DNA from: an uncultured Campylobacter sp.
GTDB lineage: Bacteria > Campylobacterota > Campylobacteria > Campylobacterales > Campylobacteraceae
NCBI RefSeq assembly: GCF_905371695.1
Contig: NZ_CAJPMA010000050.1
Location: forward strand, 1-12,176
Reading direction: 5' to 3'
Length of the DNA: 12,176 nt
Below, one piece after another: positions 1 to 6,843 of the stretch. Within the stretch, counting starts at the first letter, position 1. Each line of letters starts with the position of its first letter. A program made the translations under genes and the position numbers. Below the pieces are notes generated by a model, which saw only the letters and a program-made list of their open reading frames with translations, was not told the DNA's origin and ran no database searches.

Positions 1-44
1 TCGGTTTTTAGCTCCTCGATCTCGCCGCGCCAGGCTTTTGCTAG
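1..44. repeat. Inverted copy of an internal alaS segment at the window edge (probable fold-back junction)
   Basis: Bases 1-44 are the exact reverse complement of bases 1190-1233 inside alaS (44 of 44). The match stops at base 45, where normal alaS sequence runs rightwards. The switch point is the palindromic CTAG at 41-44, shared with CTAG at 1190-1193. From about base 41 the reading frame gives the expected AlaRS sequence LGIKEPF; upstream of it the same frame gives an Arg-rich string unlike any AlaRS. This is seen directly. That it is a chimeric read or assembly end rather than a real inversion is inferred. Confidence 0.9.
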
Positions 45-1663
45 GTATAAAAGAGCCCTTTATGTACCGCCTGGTCGATAAAGTTTGCGAGCTAATGGGC
101 GGCCACTACGCCTACCTAAACGAGAAAAAAGCGGCGGTAAAAGAGCAAATCAGACTCGAAGAAGAGAGATTTTTGGCCACGATCGCAAGCGGACTCGAGC
201 TTTTTGAGGGCGAGCTAGCGCGCACGAAAGATATTTTTAGCGGCGAGGCTGCGTTTAAGCTTTACGATACGTTCGGATTTCCGCTAGATCTCACCGCCGA
301 TATGCTACGCGAAAAGGGGCTCAAAGTCGATGAAGCAAAATTTGACGAGCTAATGAGCGAGCAAAAAGCGCGCGCTAAGGCTGCTTGGAAAGGCAGCGGC
401 GACAAGAGCGCAAAGGGCGATTTTAAGGCGCTTTTAGAGAAATTTGGCGAAAATAAATTTAGCGGCTACGAGGAGCTTGAGCGCACGAGCAAGGTTTTGG
501 CGCTGCTTGACGAGGACTTTAAAGAAACTCAAATTTTAAAAGCAGGCGAGCAAGGCTGGGCGATGTTTGACGTGACGCCTTTTTACGCGCAAAGCGGCGG
601 CCAGGCAGGCGATAGCGGCGAGATCGCGGGTGCTGCCGACGTGCTAGATACGCAGAAGTTTTTTGGGCTAAATTTATCAAACGTCGCGGTTAAAAAAGAG
701 CTTAAAATCGGCGACGCCGTAAAGCTAAAAGTAAGCGAGCAAAGAGCCGAGATCGCGCGCCATCACAGCGCCACGCACCTACTCCATGCCGCGCTTAGAA
801 GCGTGCTAGGAACGCATATCGCGCAGGCCGGATCTAGCGTAGAGGCAAACAGACTCAGGTTTGACTTCTCGCATCCAAAGGCTGTAACGGCGGATGAGCT
901 AGCTAAAATCGAAAATTTCGTAAACAGCGCAATCGCCGAAAGTATCGCGGCAAAAACGGAGATAATGGACGTCGAGGATGCCAAAAATAGCGGCGCGATC
1001 GCGTTATTTGGCGAGAAATACGCCGACAAGGTGCGCGTGCTAAGCTTCGGCGAGGTTAGCAAGGAGCTTTGCGGCGGTACGCACGTGAGCAATCTAAGCC
1101 AAATCGGCGCGTTTTTCATCACCAAAGAAGGCGGCGTGAGCGCGGGCGTGCGTAGGATCGAGGCCGTATGCTCTAAGGCCGCGCTAAATCTAGCAAAAGC
1201 CTGGCGCGGCGAGATCGAGGAGCTAAAAACCGAGCTAAAAAGCGCCGAGCCGATGAATGCGGTAAAAAAACTAAAAGCCGAGATAAAGAGCCTAAAAGAT
1301 AAGACCAAACAAGCCAAAGACGCGCACGCACTCGTGGCGGTGAACACAAACGAGACCAAGCTTTGCGTCGCGGTGCTTGACGGCGGCGATATAAAAGCCG
1401 TGATAGACGAGTTTAAAAACGAGAACGAAAAGGCGGCGATCCTGCTCGTGCAAGTAAACGAAGAGGGCAAAATCGCTCTGGCTGCCGGCGTGAAAAATAC
1501 GCCGTTAAAAGCGGGCGAATGGGTCAAATTTACGGCGCAAATTTTAGGCGGAAACGGCGGGGGCAAGGATGATTTCGCAACCGCAGGCGGTAAGGACGCC
1601 TCAGCGATACCGGAGGCCGTCAAACAGGCGACCGAGTTTGCTAAAAATAAGTTGGAAAAATAA
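41..1663 (+). CDS. alaS: Alanine--tRNA ligase, 5'-truncated (C-terminal ~540 residues)
   Basis: Alanyl-tRNA synthetase charges tRNA-Ala in the cytoplasm and clears mischarged Ser/Gly-tRNA-Ala. The visible part begins at LGIKEPF near the end of the catalytic half and continues through the tRNA-recognition helices (KLYDTFGFPLDLT, about 259-297). The editing domain has the HSATH zinc/editing motif at 764-778 and CGGTH at 1070-1084. The C-terminal C-Ala domain carries a coiled coil (about 1200-1320) and the glycine-rich GGNGGGKDDFATAGG motif near 1550-1590. Family members are about 850 residues, so roughly 300 N-terminal residues, including the ATP-binding core, are missing. The TTG at 38 is not a genuine start: the gene is cut by the inverted edge at 1-44. 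It ends with TAA 5 bp before the next gene. The identification is firm; only the left boundary is uncertain. Confidence 0.96.
   Translation, partial: LGIKEPFMYRLVDKVCELMGGHYAYLNEKKAAVKEQIRLEEERFLATIASGLELFEGELARTKDIFSGEAAFKLYDTFGFPLDLTADMLREKGLKVDEAKFDELMSEQKARAKAAWKGSGDKSAKGDFKALLEKFGENKFSGYEELERTSKVLALLDEDFKETQILKAGEQGWAMFDVTPFYAQSGGQAGDSGEIAGAADVLDTQKFFGLNLSNVAVKKELKIGDAVKLKVSEQRAEIARHHSATHLLHAALRSVLGTHIAQAGSSVEANRLRFDFSHPKAVTADELAKIENFVNSAIAESIAAKTEIMDVEDAKNSGAIALFGEKYADKVRVLSFGEVSKELCGGTHVSNLSQIGAFFITKEGGVSAGVRRIEAVCSKAALNLAKAWRGEIEELKTELKSAEPMNAVKKLKAEIKSLKDKTKQAKDAHALVAVNTNETKLCVAVLDGGDIKAVIDEFKNENEKAAILLVQVNEEGKIALAAGVKNTPLKAGEWVKFTAQILGGNGGGKDDFATAGGKDASAIPEAVKQATEFAKNKLEK
1190..1233. 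repeat. Partner arm of the 44-bp inverted repeat, native position in alaS
   Basis: This stretch encodes part of the AlaRS linker/coiled coil (AKAWRGEIEELKTE) in an uninterrupted frame, so it is the native copy. The arm at 1-44 is its displaced reverse complement. About 1.15 kb separates the two junction points. Confidence 0.85.
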
Positions 1664-1668
1664 ATTAA

Positions 1669-2166
1669 ATGCAAGAATACAATATCGCTTTTGCTAGGCT
1701 CGATTACTTAATAGCGTTTTTGCATTTTGCGGCGCTATCGTTTTTCATCGGCCTGCAAGCGGCGATTTGGGCATGCGCGAGATTTTTCATAAAAGAGCAA
1801 AACGCAAACGAGGAACAATACGCAAGCTTTATAAAATTTTTCGATAAATTTTACTTAGCCGTCGCGACGCTTTTAGCGATGCTTGCGTTAAGCGAAGCGG
1901 CGATAAGCTTAGGGCTCGATCCTATAAAATCAGCAGATCCAATGGCAAATGCGATAAACGCTACAAAATGGGGTTTAGAAGCGTTTTTGGCGATAAACTT
2001 AGCTTACATGCTTTACGGCCGAAAAAAGGCGCAAAAAACTCTTAAAAACAACGAATCTACCGAACTTTACGAAAGCCTGATCGTTATCGTATCTTATTTT
2101 ATCCCGTTAAATTTAGCCGTATCGTTAGTTATTATCTACCTTGACGTCGCGCACAGGGGATTTTGA
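1669..2166 (+). CDS. Unnamed four-helix inner-membrane protein
   Basis: I do not recognise this 165-residue protein as a named family. Four hydrophobic segments are visible, at residues about 13-37, 62-83, 99-116 and 136-158. The connecting loops are charged, with a Lys/Arg patch (GRKKAQK) after helix 3 and no signal peptide. A single His (H19) lies in helix 1 and K100 at the start of helix 3. A compact four-helix protein with a helix-1 His is loosely reminiscent of HemJ/CopD-type membrane proteins, but no diagnostic motif is present and this is only a suggestion. It starts with ATG 5 bp after the alaS stop, with only a weak upstream GGA. Its TGA shares one base with the maf ATG, so it is probably translated with maf. 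C. jejuni, as I remember it, lacks a gene at this position. Confidence 0.75.
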   Translation: MQEYNIAFARLDYLIAFLHFAALSFFIGLQAAIWACARFFIKEQNANEEQYASFIKFFDKFYLAVATLLAMLALSEAAISLGLDPIKSADPMANAINATKWGLEAFLAINLAYMLYGRKKAQKTLKNNESTELYESLIVIVSYFIPLNLAVSLVIIYLDVAHRGF

Positions 2167-2711
2167 TGATAATTTTAGCGTCTAGCTCGCAGACCAGAGC
2201 CGAAATTTTAAGACAGAACGGCATAAATTTTACGCAGCTAAATTTTAACTTCGACGAAAGCAAAATTTCAAAAGATTGCTCGCCCGCCGCATACGTTTGG
2301 CGCGTTGCGCTCGCTAAAAAAGAACAAATTTTAGCCGCAAAGCCGGATATTACAAATTTCATAATAGCCGATAGCTGCGTGGCTTGCGGGGGTAAAATTT
2401 TAGGTAAGGCAAAAGACGAAGACGAGGCAAGACGGATGCTAAATTTACAAAGCGACAACGAGGTTAGCGTTTATAGCGCGTTAATATTCGTCTCTTTGCG
2501 GCTTGAACTAACGAACGTTTCGAAAACCGCGTTTAAATTCGCGAAATTCGGCGAGCGCGAGCTAGAAATTTATCTTAAAAACGGCGAGTGGCGCGGTAAG
2601 GCGGGAGCCATGAGTATCGAAGGATTTAATAAAAAATACGTCGTTAGTCAAAACGGAAATTTAAGCACCGCAATGGGACTTAACGTAGAAATTTTAAAGG
2701 CATTTTCGTGA
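2166..2711 (+). CDS. maf: Maf-family nucleoside triphosphate pyrophosphatase
   Basis: Maf proteins hydrolyse non-canonical or modified nucleoside triphosphates to monophosphates (house-cleaning), and were formerly called septum formation inhibitors. The N-terminal LASSSQTRAEIL (residues 4-15) matches the family phosphate-binding signature, followed by DE (30-31), K51, the catalytic Asp in ADS (68-70) and GKAKDEDEA. The protein is 181 residues, within the family range. I chose ATG at 2166 over TTG at 2163 because AGGGGA at 2155-2160 lies 5 nt from ATG but only 2 nt from TTG. The start overlaps the preceding stop as TGATG, and the end overlaps the pbpA GTG by 4 bp. Two positions differ from textbook Maf: ADSC where ADTV is usual, and SIEGF where YGIQG is usual. 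Substrate therefore cannot be assigned to the dTTP/UTP or m7GTP subgroup from sequence alone. Confidence 0.88.
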   Translation: MIILASSSQTRAEILRQNGINFTQLNFNFDESKISKDCSPAAYVWRVALAKKEQILAAKPDITNFIIADSCVACGGKILGKAKDEDEARRMLNLQSDNEVSVYSALIFVSLRLELTNVSKTAFKFAKFGERELEIYLKNGEWRGKAGAMSIEGFNKKYVVSQNGNLSTAMGLNVEILKAFS

Positions 2712-4636
2712 AATATATCCTTATGTTATTATTTTGCGCGGGTATCGCGCTCTGCGGCGGGTTTTTATACATTTATTCGCTGGTGCGATTCGATGCGTAT
2801 TCGATTATAGATTATAAACCCAAACTCACGACGCAAATTTACGACAGGAACGGCGAATTGATCGCTAACATTTTTGAAGAAAATCGTATCTACGTAAAAT
2901 ACGAAGACTTACCGGCGCGCATGGTAGAGGCGCTGGTAGCTATCGAAGATACGAGCTACTTCGAGCACGGCGGCGTAAATTTCGAAGCCATCGCGCGCGC
3001 GATAATCAAGGACATAAAAGCTAAAAAGATGGTCGAGGGAGCAAGCACGCTAACTCAGCAACTAGTCAAAAATTTAGCCCTAAGTCCGGAGCGAAAACTG
3101 GAACGCAAGATTAAAGAAGCCGTGCTTTCTATGAAAATAGAAAGCGAACTAACCAAAGAACAAATCATCGAGCGTTACTTAAATCACGTCTATTTAGGGC
3201 ACGGTTACTACGGTATTAAAACCGCCGCGCAAGGGTATTTCAGGAAAGAGTTAAATGAACTTAGCTTAAAAGAGATTGCGATTTTAGTAGGGCTTCCTAA
3301 GGCGCCCAGCTCGTACGATCCGACGAAACACCCCGACCTTTCGTTCGGACGCGCGAACAGGGTGTTAGAGCGTATGCACGATATAGGCTGGATCAACGAA
3401 GACGAATATAGGCGCGGAGTACTCGAAGAGCCGGCGGTGTTTGACGATACGCTAACGAAAAATAAAGCTCCTTACGTGGTGGACGAGATTATAAAAGAGG
3501 CATCAAAGAAATTCGACGATATAAAAACCGGCGGATACCGCATACAAAGCAGCGTCGATTTAGGCGTGCAAAAGATGGCGGAAGAGGCGCTGATTTTCGG
3601 TTATAACGAAATTTTAAAGCGCGACAAAAAGGCAAATCCCGCGATATTAAACGGCGCCATGGTAGTAACCCAGCCGCAAACCGGGCAAATTTTAGCGCTA
3701 GTAGGCGGCGTAGACTATGTAAAAAGCAGCTACAACCGCGCTACGCAAAGCCAGCGCCAGCCCGGTTCTAGCTTTAAGCCGTTCATCTACCAAATCGCTC
3801 TAAACAACGGCTACTCCGTAGTCTCGCAAGTGGCCGACATAGCGCGAAGCTTTGATATGGGTAACGGTAAAGAATGGACGCCTAAAAATTACAGTGGCGG
3901 ATTTCAGGGCTACATAACGCTGAAATCAGCGATTACGCAGTCGCGCAACCTTGCCACCATAAACCTACTAAACGATCTCGGACTGAGTTCCGTTCGCAAA
4001 CAGCTCGTAGATATGGGGTTTGAAAATATGCCTGAAAATTTATCTATCGCCCTGGGCAGCTTCGGTATAGCGCCGCTTGAATTCGCAAAATTTTACTCGA
4101 TGTTTCCAAACGAAGGCGAGACCGTAGAACCTACGCTAATAAAACGAGTGGAGAATAGTTTCGGCGTAACGACGAATTACGAGCCGCAAAGAAAGCAAGT
4201 AATTAAACCGGAACAGGCGTTTTTAACTATAAGCTTGCTTCAAAACGTAGTAAACGCCGGCACCGGTCGAAACGCTAAAATCGCAGGGATCCAAGTAGCG
4301 GGCAAGACGGGAACTACGAATAATAATGTAGACGCATGGTTCTGCGGGTTTACGCCGGACGTTCAGGCTATTATCTGGTATGGAAACGACGATAATAGTC
4401 CTATGAAAAAAGTAGAAGGCGGCGGCAGGACGGCGGCACCGGTGTTTAAGAAATTTATGGAAAGTTATATGAAGCAATATCCGACCCTGCGCCGAGCGTT
4501 TACGCAACCTGACGGCGTCTATAAAGGAAATTACCAAGGAAGCGAGGAATTTTATACGGACGACTCGCCTCTACCGCAAAATACGCCTAATAACGATATA
4601 TTACAACAACAAGAAGACAACGGGCTAATGTTCTAA
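2708..4636 (+). CDS. pbpA: Class A penicillin-binding protein 1A (transglycosylase/transpeptidase)
   Basis: This bifunctional enzyme polymerises lipid II glycan strands and cross-links the stem peptides in the periplasm. A single N-terminal membrane anchor spans residues about 4-26. The GT51 glycosyltransferase domain follows with EDTSYFEHGG (catalytic Glu80), EGASTLTQQ (110-118), RKIKEA, and the YLNHVYLGHGYYG and GLPKAPSSYDP motifs. The transpeptidase domain has all three active-site motifs: SSFK at 354-357 (nucleophile Ser354), SRN at 412-414 and KTG at 533-535. At 642 residues it is full length for an epsilonproteobacterial PBP1A. The tail after about residue 600 is Gln/Asn/Asp-rich and probably disordered. 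It starts with GTG, overlapping the maf stop as GTGA, with AAAGG at 2696-2700 seven nt upstream. Campylobacter annotations often call it PbpA; MrcA/PonA are equivalent names. Confidence 0.96.
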   Translation: MKYILMLLFCAGIALCGGFLYIYSLVRFDAYSIIDYKPKLTTQIYDRNGELIANIFEENRIYVKYEDLPARMVEALVAIEDTSYFEHGGVNFEAIARAIIKDIKAKKMVEGASTLTQQLVKNLALSPERKLERKIKEAVLSMKIESELTKEQIIERYLNHVYLGHGYYGIKTAAQGYFRKELNELSLKEIAILVGLPKAPSSYDPTKHPDLSFGRANRVLERMHDIGWINEDEYRRGVLEEPAVFDDTLTKNKAPYVVDEIIKEASKKFDDIKTGGYRIQSSVDLGVQKMAEEALIFGYNEILKRDKKANPAILNGAMVVTQPQTGQILALVGGVDYVKSSYNRATQSQRQPGSSFKPFIYQIALNNGYSVVSQVADIARSFDMGNGKEWTPKNYSGGFQGYITLKSAITQSRNLATINLLNDLGLSSVRKQLVDMGFENMPENLSIALGSFGIAPLEFAKFYSMFPNEGETVEPTLIKRVENSFGVTTNYEPQRKQVIKPEQAFLTISLLQNVVNAGTGRNAKIAGIQVAGKTGTTNNNVDAWFCGFTPDVQAIIWYGNDDNSPMKKVEGGGRTAAPVFKKFMESYMKQYPTLRRAFTQPDGVYKGNYQGSEEFYTDDSPLPQNTPNNDILQQQEDNGLMF

Positions 4637-4761
4637 CTAATTTTTAAGACATAAGTGATTAAAAATCAAAATATTTATAACAAGAGATAGTAGGTATATA
4701 AAATCTAGGCAAAATTTCGAAAACCCAAATGGCTTTCGAAATTTCAAAGCATATTTTATCG
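4637..4761. other. Convergent intergenic region between pbpA and rplS
   Basis: This 125-bp AT-rich gap separates two genes transcribed towards each other. It holds a weak all-A/T inverted repeat (arms 4640-4647 and 4659-4666) just after the pbpA stop and the stronger hairpin at 4712-4744. No ORF, tRNA or repeat family is visible. In C. jejuni the flanking genes are, from memory, not adjacent, so this is the seam between two conserved blocks. Confidence 0.7.
4712..4744. terminator. Bidirectional terminator-like hairpin between convergent genes
   Basis: Perfect 11-bp arms AAATTTCGAAA (4712-4722) and TTTCGAAATTT (4734-4744) enclose an 11-nt loop containing CCAAATGG, which can add two G-C pairs. 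On the minus strand, the rplS direction, the stem is followed directly by a short T run. On the plus strand there is no clear T tract, so function for pbpA is less certain. Its position 17 bp beyond the rplS stop fits a transcription terminator. Confidence 0.6.
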
Positions 4762-5118
4762 TTATTTTCTAAGTTCGCGGATCTTAGCGGCTTTTCCGCG
4801 TAGGTTGCGTAGATAAAATAGTTTAGCGCGACGAACGCGTCCGCATCTAAGAACTTGGATTTCCTCTAAACTTTCGCTATAAATTGGGAAAATCCTCTCT
4901 ACGCCGACGCTGTTTGCGCCGATTTTTCTAATAATGAAAGTTTCACCAGTACCGCTTCCGCGTCTTGCTATACAAATACCTTCAAAATTTTGAATCCTGG
5001 TTTTATCGCCTTCATGAATACGAATAGCTATACGTAGCGTATCGCCGGCGCGGAATTCAGGGATCATTTTGGATGCCGTTTGAGCCGTTTCGAAAGCGTC
5101 AATGTATTTATTTCTCAT
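4762..5118 (-). CDS. rplS: 50S ribosomal protein L19
   Basis: L19 sits at the 30S/50S interface of the ribosome. The 118-residue product matches the family throughout: IPEFRAGDTLRI near residues 19-30, IQNFEGICIARRGSG near 42-56, then the basic C-terminal part GRVRRAKLFYLRNLRGKAAKI. The ATG is preceded by AAGGA at 5124-5128 with a 5-nt spacer; this ribosome binding site lies inside trmD, whose stop is 11 bp downstream of the L19 start. It is the last gene of the ffh-rpsP-khpA-rimM-trmD-rplS operon and is followed by the hairpin at 4712-4744. Confidence 0.97.
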   Translation of the reverse strand: MRNKYIDAFETAQTASKMIPEFRAGDTLRIAIRIHEGDKTRIQNFEGICIARRGSGTGETFIIRKIGANSVGVERIFPIYSESLEEIQVLRCGRVRRAKLFYLRNLRGKAAKIRELRK

Positions 5119-5818
5119 ATTTTTCCTTCTTTTCTGGCGCGAGCTTTTGGTATAAATCGGGACGAAAAAACCTTGTTTTACAACGTGCCATTTTAAATTT
5201 TAAAGTCTGGATTGTAGCGTGATTTCCCTTTAAAAACTCTGAAACTACGCCGATATCTGCAAAAACGTCCGGTTTTGCAAAAGACGGAGCCTCCAACATA
5301 TCTCCCTCAAAGCTTTCAACGGCAAGACTGTCTTCATTACCGAGTACTCCGTTTACGTTTCTTGCGATCGCGTCCGCTAAGCACATTGCGCCGAGCTCCC
5401 CGCCGGTTAGTATAAAATCCCCGATGCTAAAAATTTCATCTGCCCAAATTTCGATAACCCTCTCGTCAAACCCTTCGTACCTACCGCACACAAGACAAAT
5501 ATGCTCGCTCTTTGCCAGCCTTTTTGCATCATTTTGGGTAAATTTGCTTGCAGCTGGCGCTAGAAATATTATTCGCGAATTTTGATTTTTGCTTTTAAAA
5601 TTTACGAGAGCATCGTTTAACGGTTGGACTTGCATTAACATTCCGGCACCGCCGCCGATCATATATTCATCAACTTTACCGAGTCGCCGCGTAGTAAAAT
5701 CTCTCGGATTTAAAAAATCGATTTCTATCTTTTTGTCGTTTATCGCTCTTAATAAAATAGAATCCGAAAAATATGGTCTAATTAAATTTTCAAATAGCGT
5801 GACAAACGTAAATTTCAT
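5108..5818 (-). CDS. trmD: tRNA (guanine37-N1)-methyltransferase TrmD
   Basis: TrmD uses S-adenosylmethionine to make m1G37 next to the anticodon, preventing +1 frameshifting. The 236-residue protein has the SPOUT trefoil-knot motifs: YMIGGGAGMLMQ (52-63), LVCGRYEGFDERV (109-121) and SIGDFILTGGELGAM (131-145), plus Arg153, equivalent to E. coli Arg154. The position corresponding to the E. coli catalytic Asp169 (EDSF) reads Glu168 here (VESF, codon 5315-5317). The following CPHYTRP of E. coli reads APSFAKP. The gene looks otherwise intact and sits in its normal operon, so these are probably lineage variants rather than loss of function. The ATG overlaps the rimM stop as ATGA, and the stop lies 11 bp inside rplS, indicating translational coupling. 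Confidence 0.95.
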   Translation of the reverse strand: MKFTFVTLFENLIRPYFSDSILLRAINDKKIEIDFLNPRDFTTRRLGKVDEYMIGGGAGMLMQVQPLNDALVNFKSKNQNSRIIFLAPAASKFTQNDAKRLAKSEHICLVCGRYEGFDERVIEIWADEIFSIGDFILTGGELGAMCLADAIARNVNGVLGNEDSLAVESFEGDMLEAPSFAKPDVFADIGVVSEFLKGNHATIQTLKFKMARCKTRFFRPDLYQKLAPEKKEKYEK

Positions 5819-6345
5819 GAATTTTCTAAAATAGATTTCGCATCTTTGGTTAAAATCGCCCTCGCGTCTAAATCGACCTTTATAACAAAGCGATTAATAT
5901 ACGGAACGTAAAAATTTTTGACAAATCCTTGCTCTACAAGCTTCTCATCGGTCGTAATATATAAAAGGTGATTATTTGCGCCTTCTTCAATGTCTACGAC
6001 TTCGCCTAGAATTTCGCCGTCTTCGATTATTTTAAGCCCTAAAATATCAAAATAAAAATACTCTTCCTTTTTTAGCTTACAATTTTTTCTAGTTAACTCT
6101 TTAGTACTGTATAAAATTTTATTAGTAAGGGTTTTTGCCGACTCTATACTTTCAAAGCCGGCAAAGAGTATAGTATTATTTAGTCTATCAAAATGTTTTA
6201 CGACTAGCTCAAAGCCGTTTTTATCGTAAAATTTAGCGCCTTTTTTAAACTGCTCCGGAAAATCGCTTCTGTTGTGAAGCCTTAAAAAACCTTTCAGTCC
6301 AACACTCTTACCGAGTATCGCGACTTCGACGAGATCACTCTTCAA
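5815..6345 (-). CDS. rimM: 16S rRNA processing/ribosome maturation factor RimM
   Basis: RimM binds S19 and assists maturation of the 30S head domain. The N-terminal barrel opens with VAILGKSVGLKGFLRLH (about residues 8-24), the family signature. The C-terminal PRC-barrel begins around YYFDILGLKII and EILGEVVDIEEG. At 176 residues it has typical length. The start is TTG at 6345: no ATG lies in frame before the signature, and the TTG gives the expected short lead-in (MKSDLVEVAILGK). This start lies inside khpA, with an 11-bp overlap including the khpA stop, and no strong Shine-Dalgarno is visible. Initiation is therefore probably coupled to khpA translation. Its own stop overlaps trmD as ATGA. 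Confidence 0.93.
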   Translation of the reverse strand: MKSDLVEVAILGKSVGLKGFLRLHNRSDFPEQFKKGAKFYDKNGFELVVKHFDRLNNTILFAGFESIESAKTLTNKILYSTKELTRKNCKLKKEEYFYFDILGLKIIEDGEILGEVVDIEEGANNHLLYITTDEKLVEQGFVKNFYVPYINRFVIKVDLDARAILTKDAKSILENS

Positions 6346-6580
6346 ACGCTTTTACCGTTACGCGGTAGCTTGTAGGGTCTTTTGCCTTAAAGCCTATAAT
6401 TACGGTTTTTATAGCGTTAATCATCTTGCCGTCTTTGCCAATAAGCTTACCCGTATCGACCTTATCGGCGGTTATTATAACTTCGGCAAAATTTTCGCCG
6501 AGCCCTACGCGTTCTACTTTGATCTTCTCGGGGTAGTCGGCTATTAGCTTGGCGTATTCGTATAAAAAATTTTCAACCAT
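6335..6580 (-). CDS. khpA: KhpA, single KH-domain RNA-binding protein
   Basis: KhpA is a small cytoplasmic RNA-binding protein that, in bacteria where it has been studied, acts with KhpB on mRNA/sRNA and cell division or elongation. The 81-residue product is one KH domain with the diagnostic GxxG loop as GKDG (residues 48-51) in VDTGKLIGKDGKMINAIK. The gene lies between rpsP and rimM, its usual place, starting with ATG 5 bp after the rpsP stop. No clear Shine-Dalgarno precedes it, so coupling to rpsP is likely. The older name is UPF0109/YlqC. No khpB is visible in this window. Confidence 0.92.
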   Translation of the reverse strand: MVENFLYEYAKLIADYPEKIKVERVGLGENFAEVIITADKVDTGKLIGKDGKMINAIKTVIIGFKAKDPTSYRVTVKAFEE

Positions 6581-6585
6581 AAAAA

Positions 6586-6816
6586 TTATTTACTTGTTAT
6601 TCTAGCGACTCTATCGCTTAGCTTCGCGCCTACGCCTTTCCAGTAAGCTAAACGCTCGGCGTCAAATTTTATTACTTCTGGATTAACCATAGGATTGTAA
6701 TAACCGATACTCTCTATCCAGCCGCTATCGCGTCTTTTTCTGCTATCTGTTACTACTATACGATAAAAAGGTCTTTTTTTGCGTCCCATTCTCGTTAATC
6801 TTACTACTGTTGCCAT
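6586..6816 (-). CDS. rpsP: 30S ribosomal protein S16
   Basis: S16 is an assembly protein of the 30S body. The 76-residue product shows the whole family pattern: VVRLTRMGRKKRPFYRIVV at residues 4-22, then DSRKRRDSGWIESIGYYNP and the C-terminal AERLAYWKGVGAKLSDRV. The ATG has a near-perfect ribosome binding site, AGGAG at 6823-6827 with a 6-nt spacer, the strongest in the window and in keeping with high expression. A stable hairpin (6844-6881) lies between ffh and this gene. Confidence 0.97.
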   Translation of the reverse strand: MATVVRLTRMGRKKRPFYRIVVTDSRKRRDSGWIESIGYYNPMVNPEVIKFDAERLAYWKGVGAKLSDRVARITSK

Positions 6817-6822
6817 ATTTTT

Positions 6823-6827
6823 CTCCT
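6823..6827 (-). promoter_or_regulatory. Strong Shine-Dalgarno of rpsP
   Basis: AGGAG on the minus strand, 6 nt before the rpsP ATG, embedded in an A-rich leader that should be unstructured. It contrasts with the missing or weak sites ahead of khpA and rimM downstream. Confidence 0.8.
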
Positions 6828-6843
6828 TTTTTATTTTTAAATA

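Noticed and set aside
2..40. Possible in-frame N-terminal extension of alaS to the window edge
   Set aside because: The frame is open, but the bases are the reverse complement of a downstream alaS segment and encode no AlaRS-like sequence.
763..1674. Long open frame of 303 codons on the minus strand within alaS
   Set aside because: It is antisense to the conserved AlaRS editing and C-Ala domains. The predicted protein is Ser/Ala/Phe-rich without motifs, as expected from the complement of GC-rich alaS codons.
4223..4537. Minus-strand open frame of 104 codons within pbpA
   Set aside because: It lies opposite the conserved transpeptidase domain and has no recognisable features or ribosome binding site.
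4640..4666. 8-bp A/T-only inverted repeat just after the pbpA stop
   Set aside because: The stem has no G-C pairs and an 11-nt loop, too weak to call as a terminator on its own; noted under the intergenic region.
4697..4704. TATAAAAT promoter-like box on the plus strand in the convergent gap
   Set aside because: It would drive transcription only antisense into rplS, and such boxes are expected by chance in AT-rich DNA.
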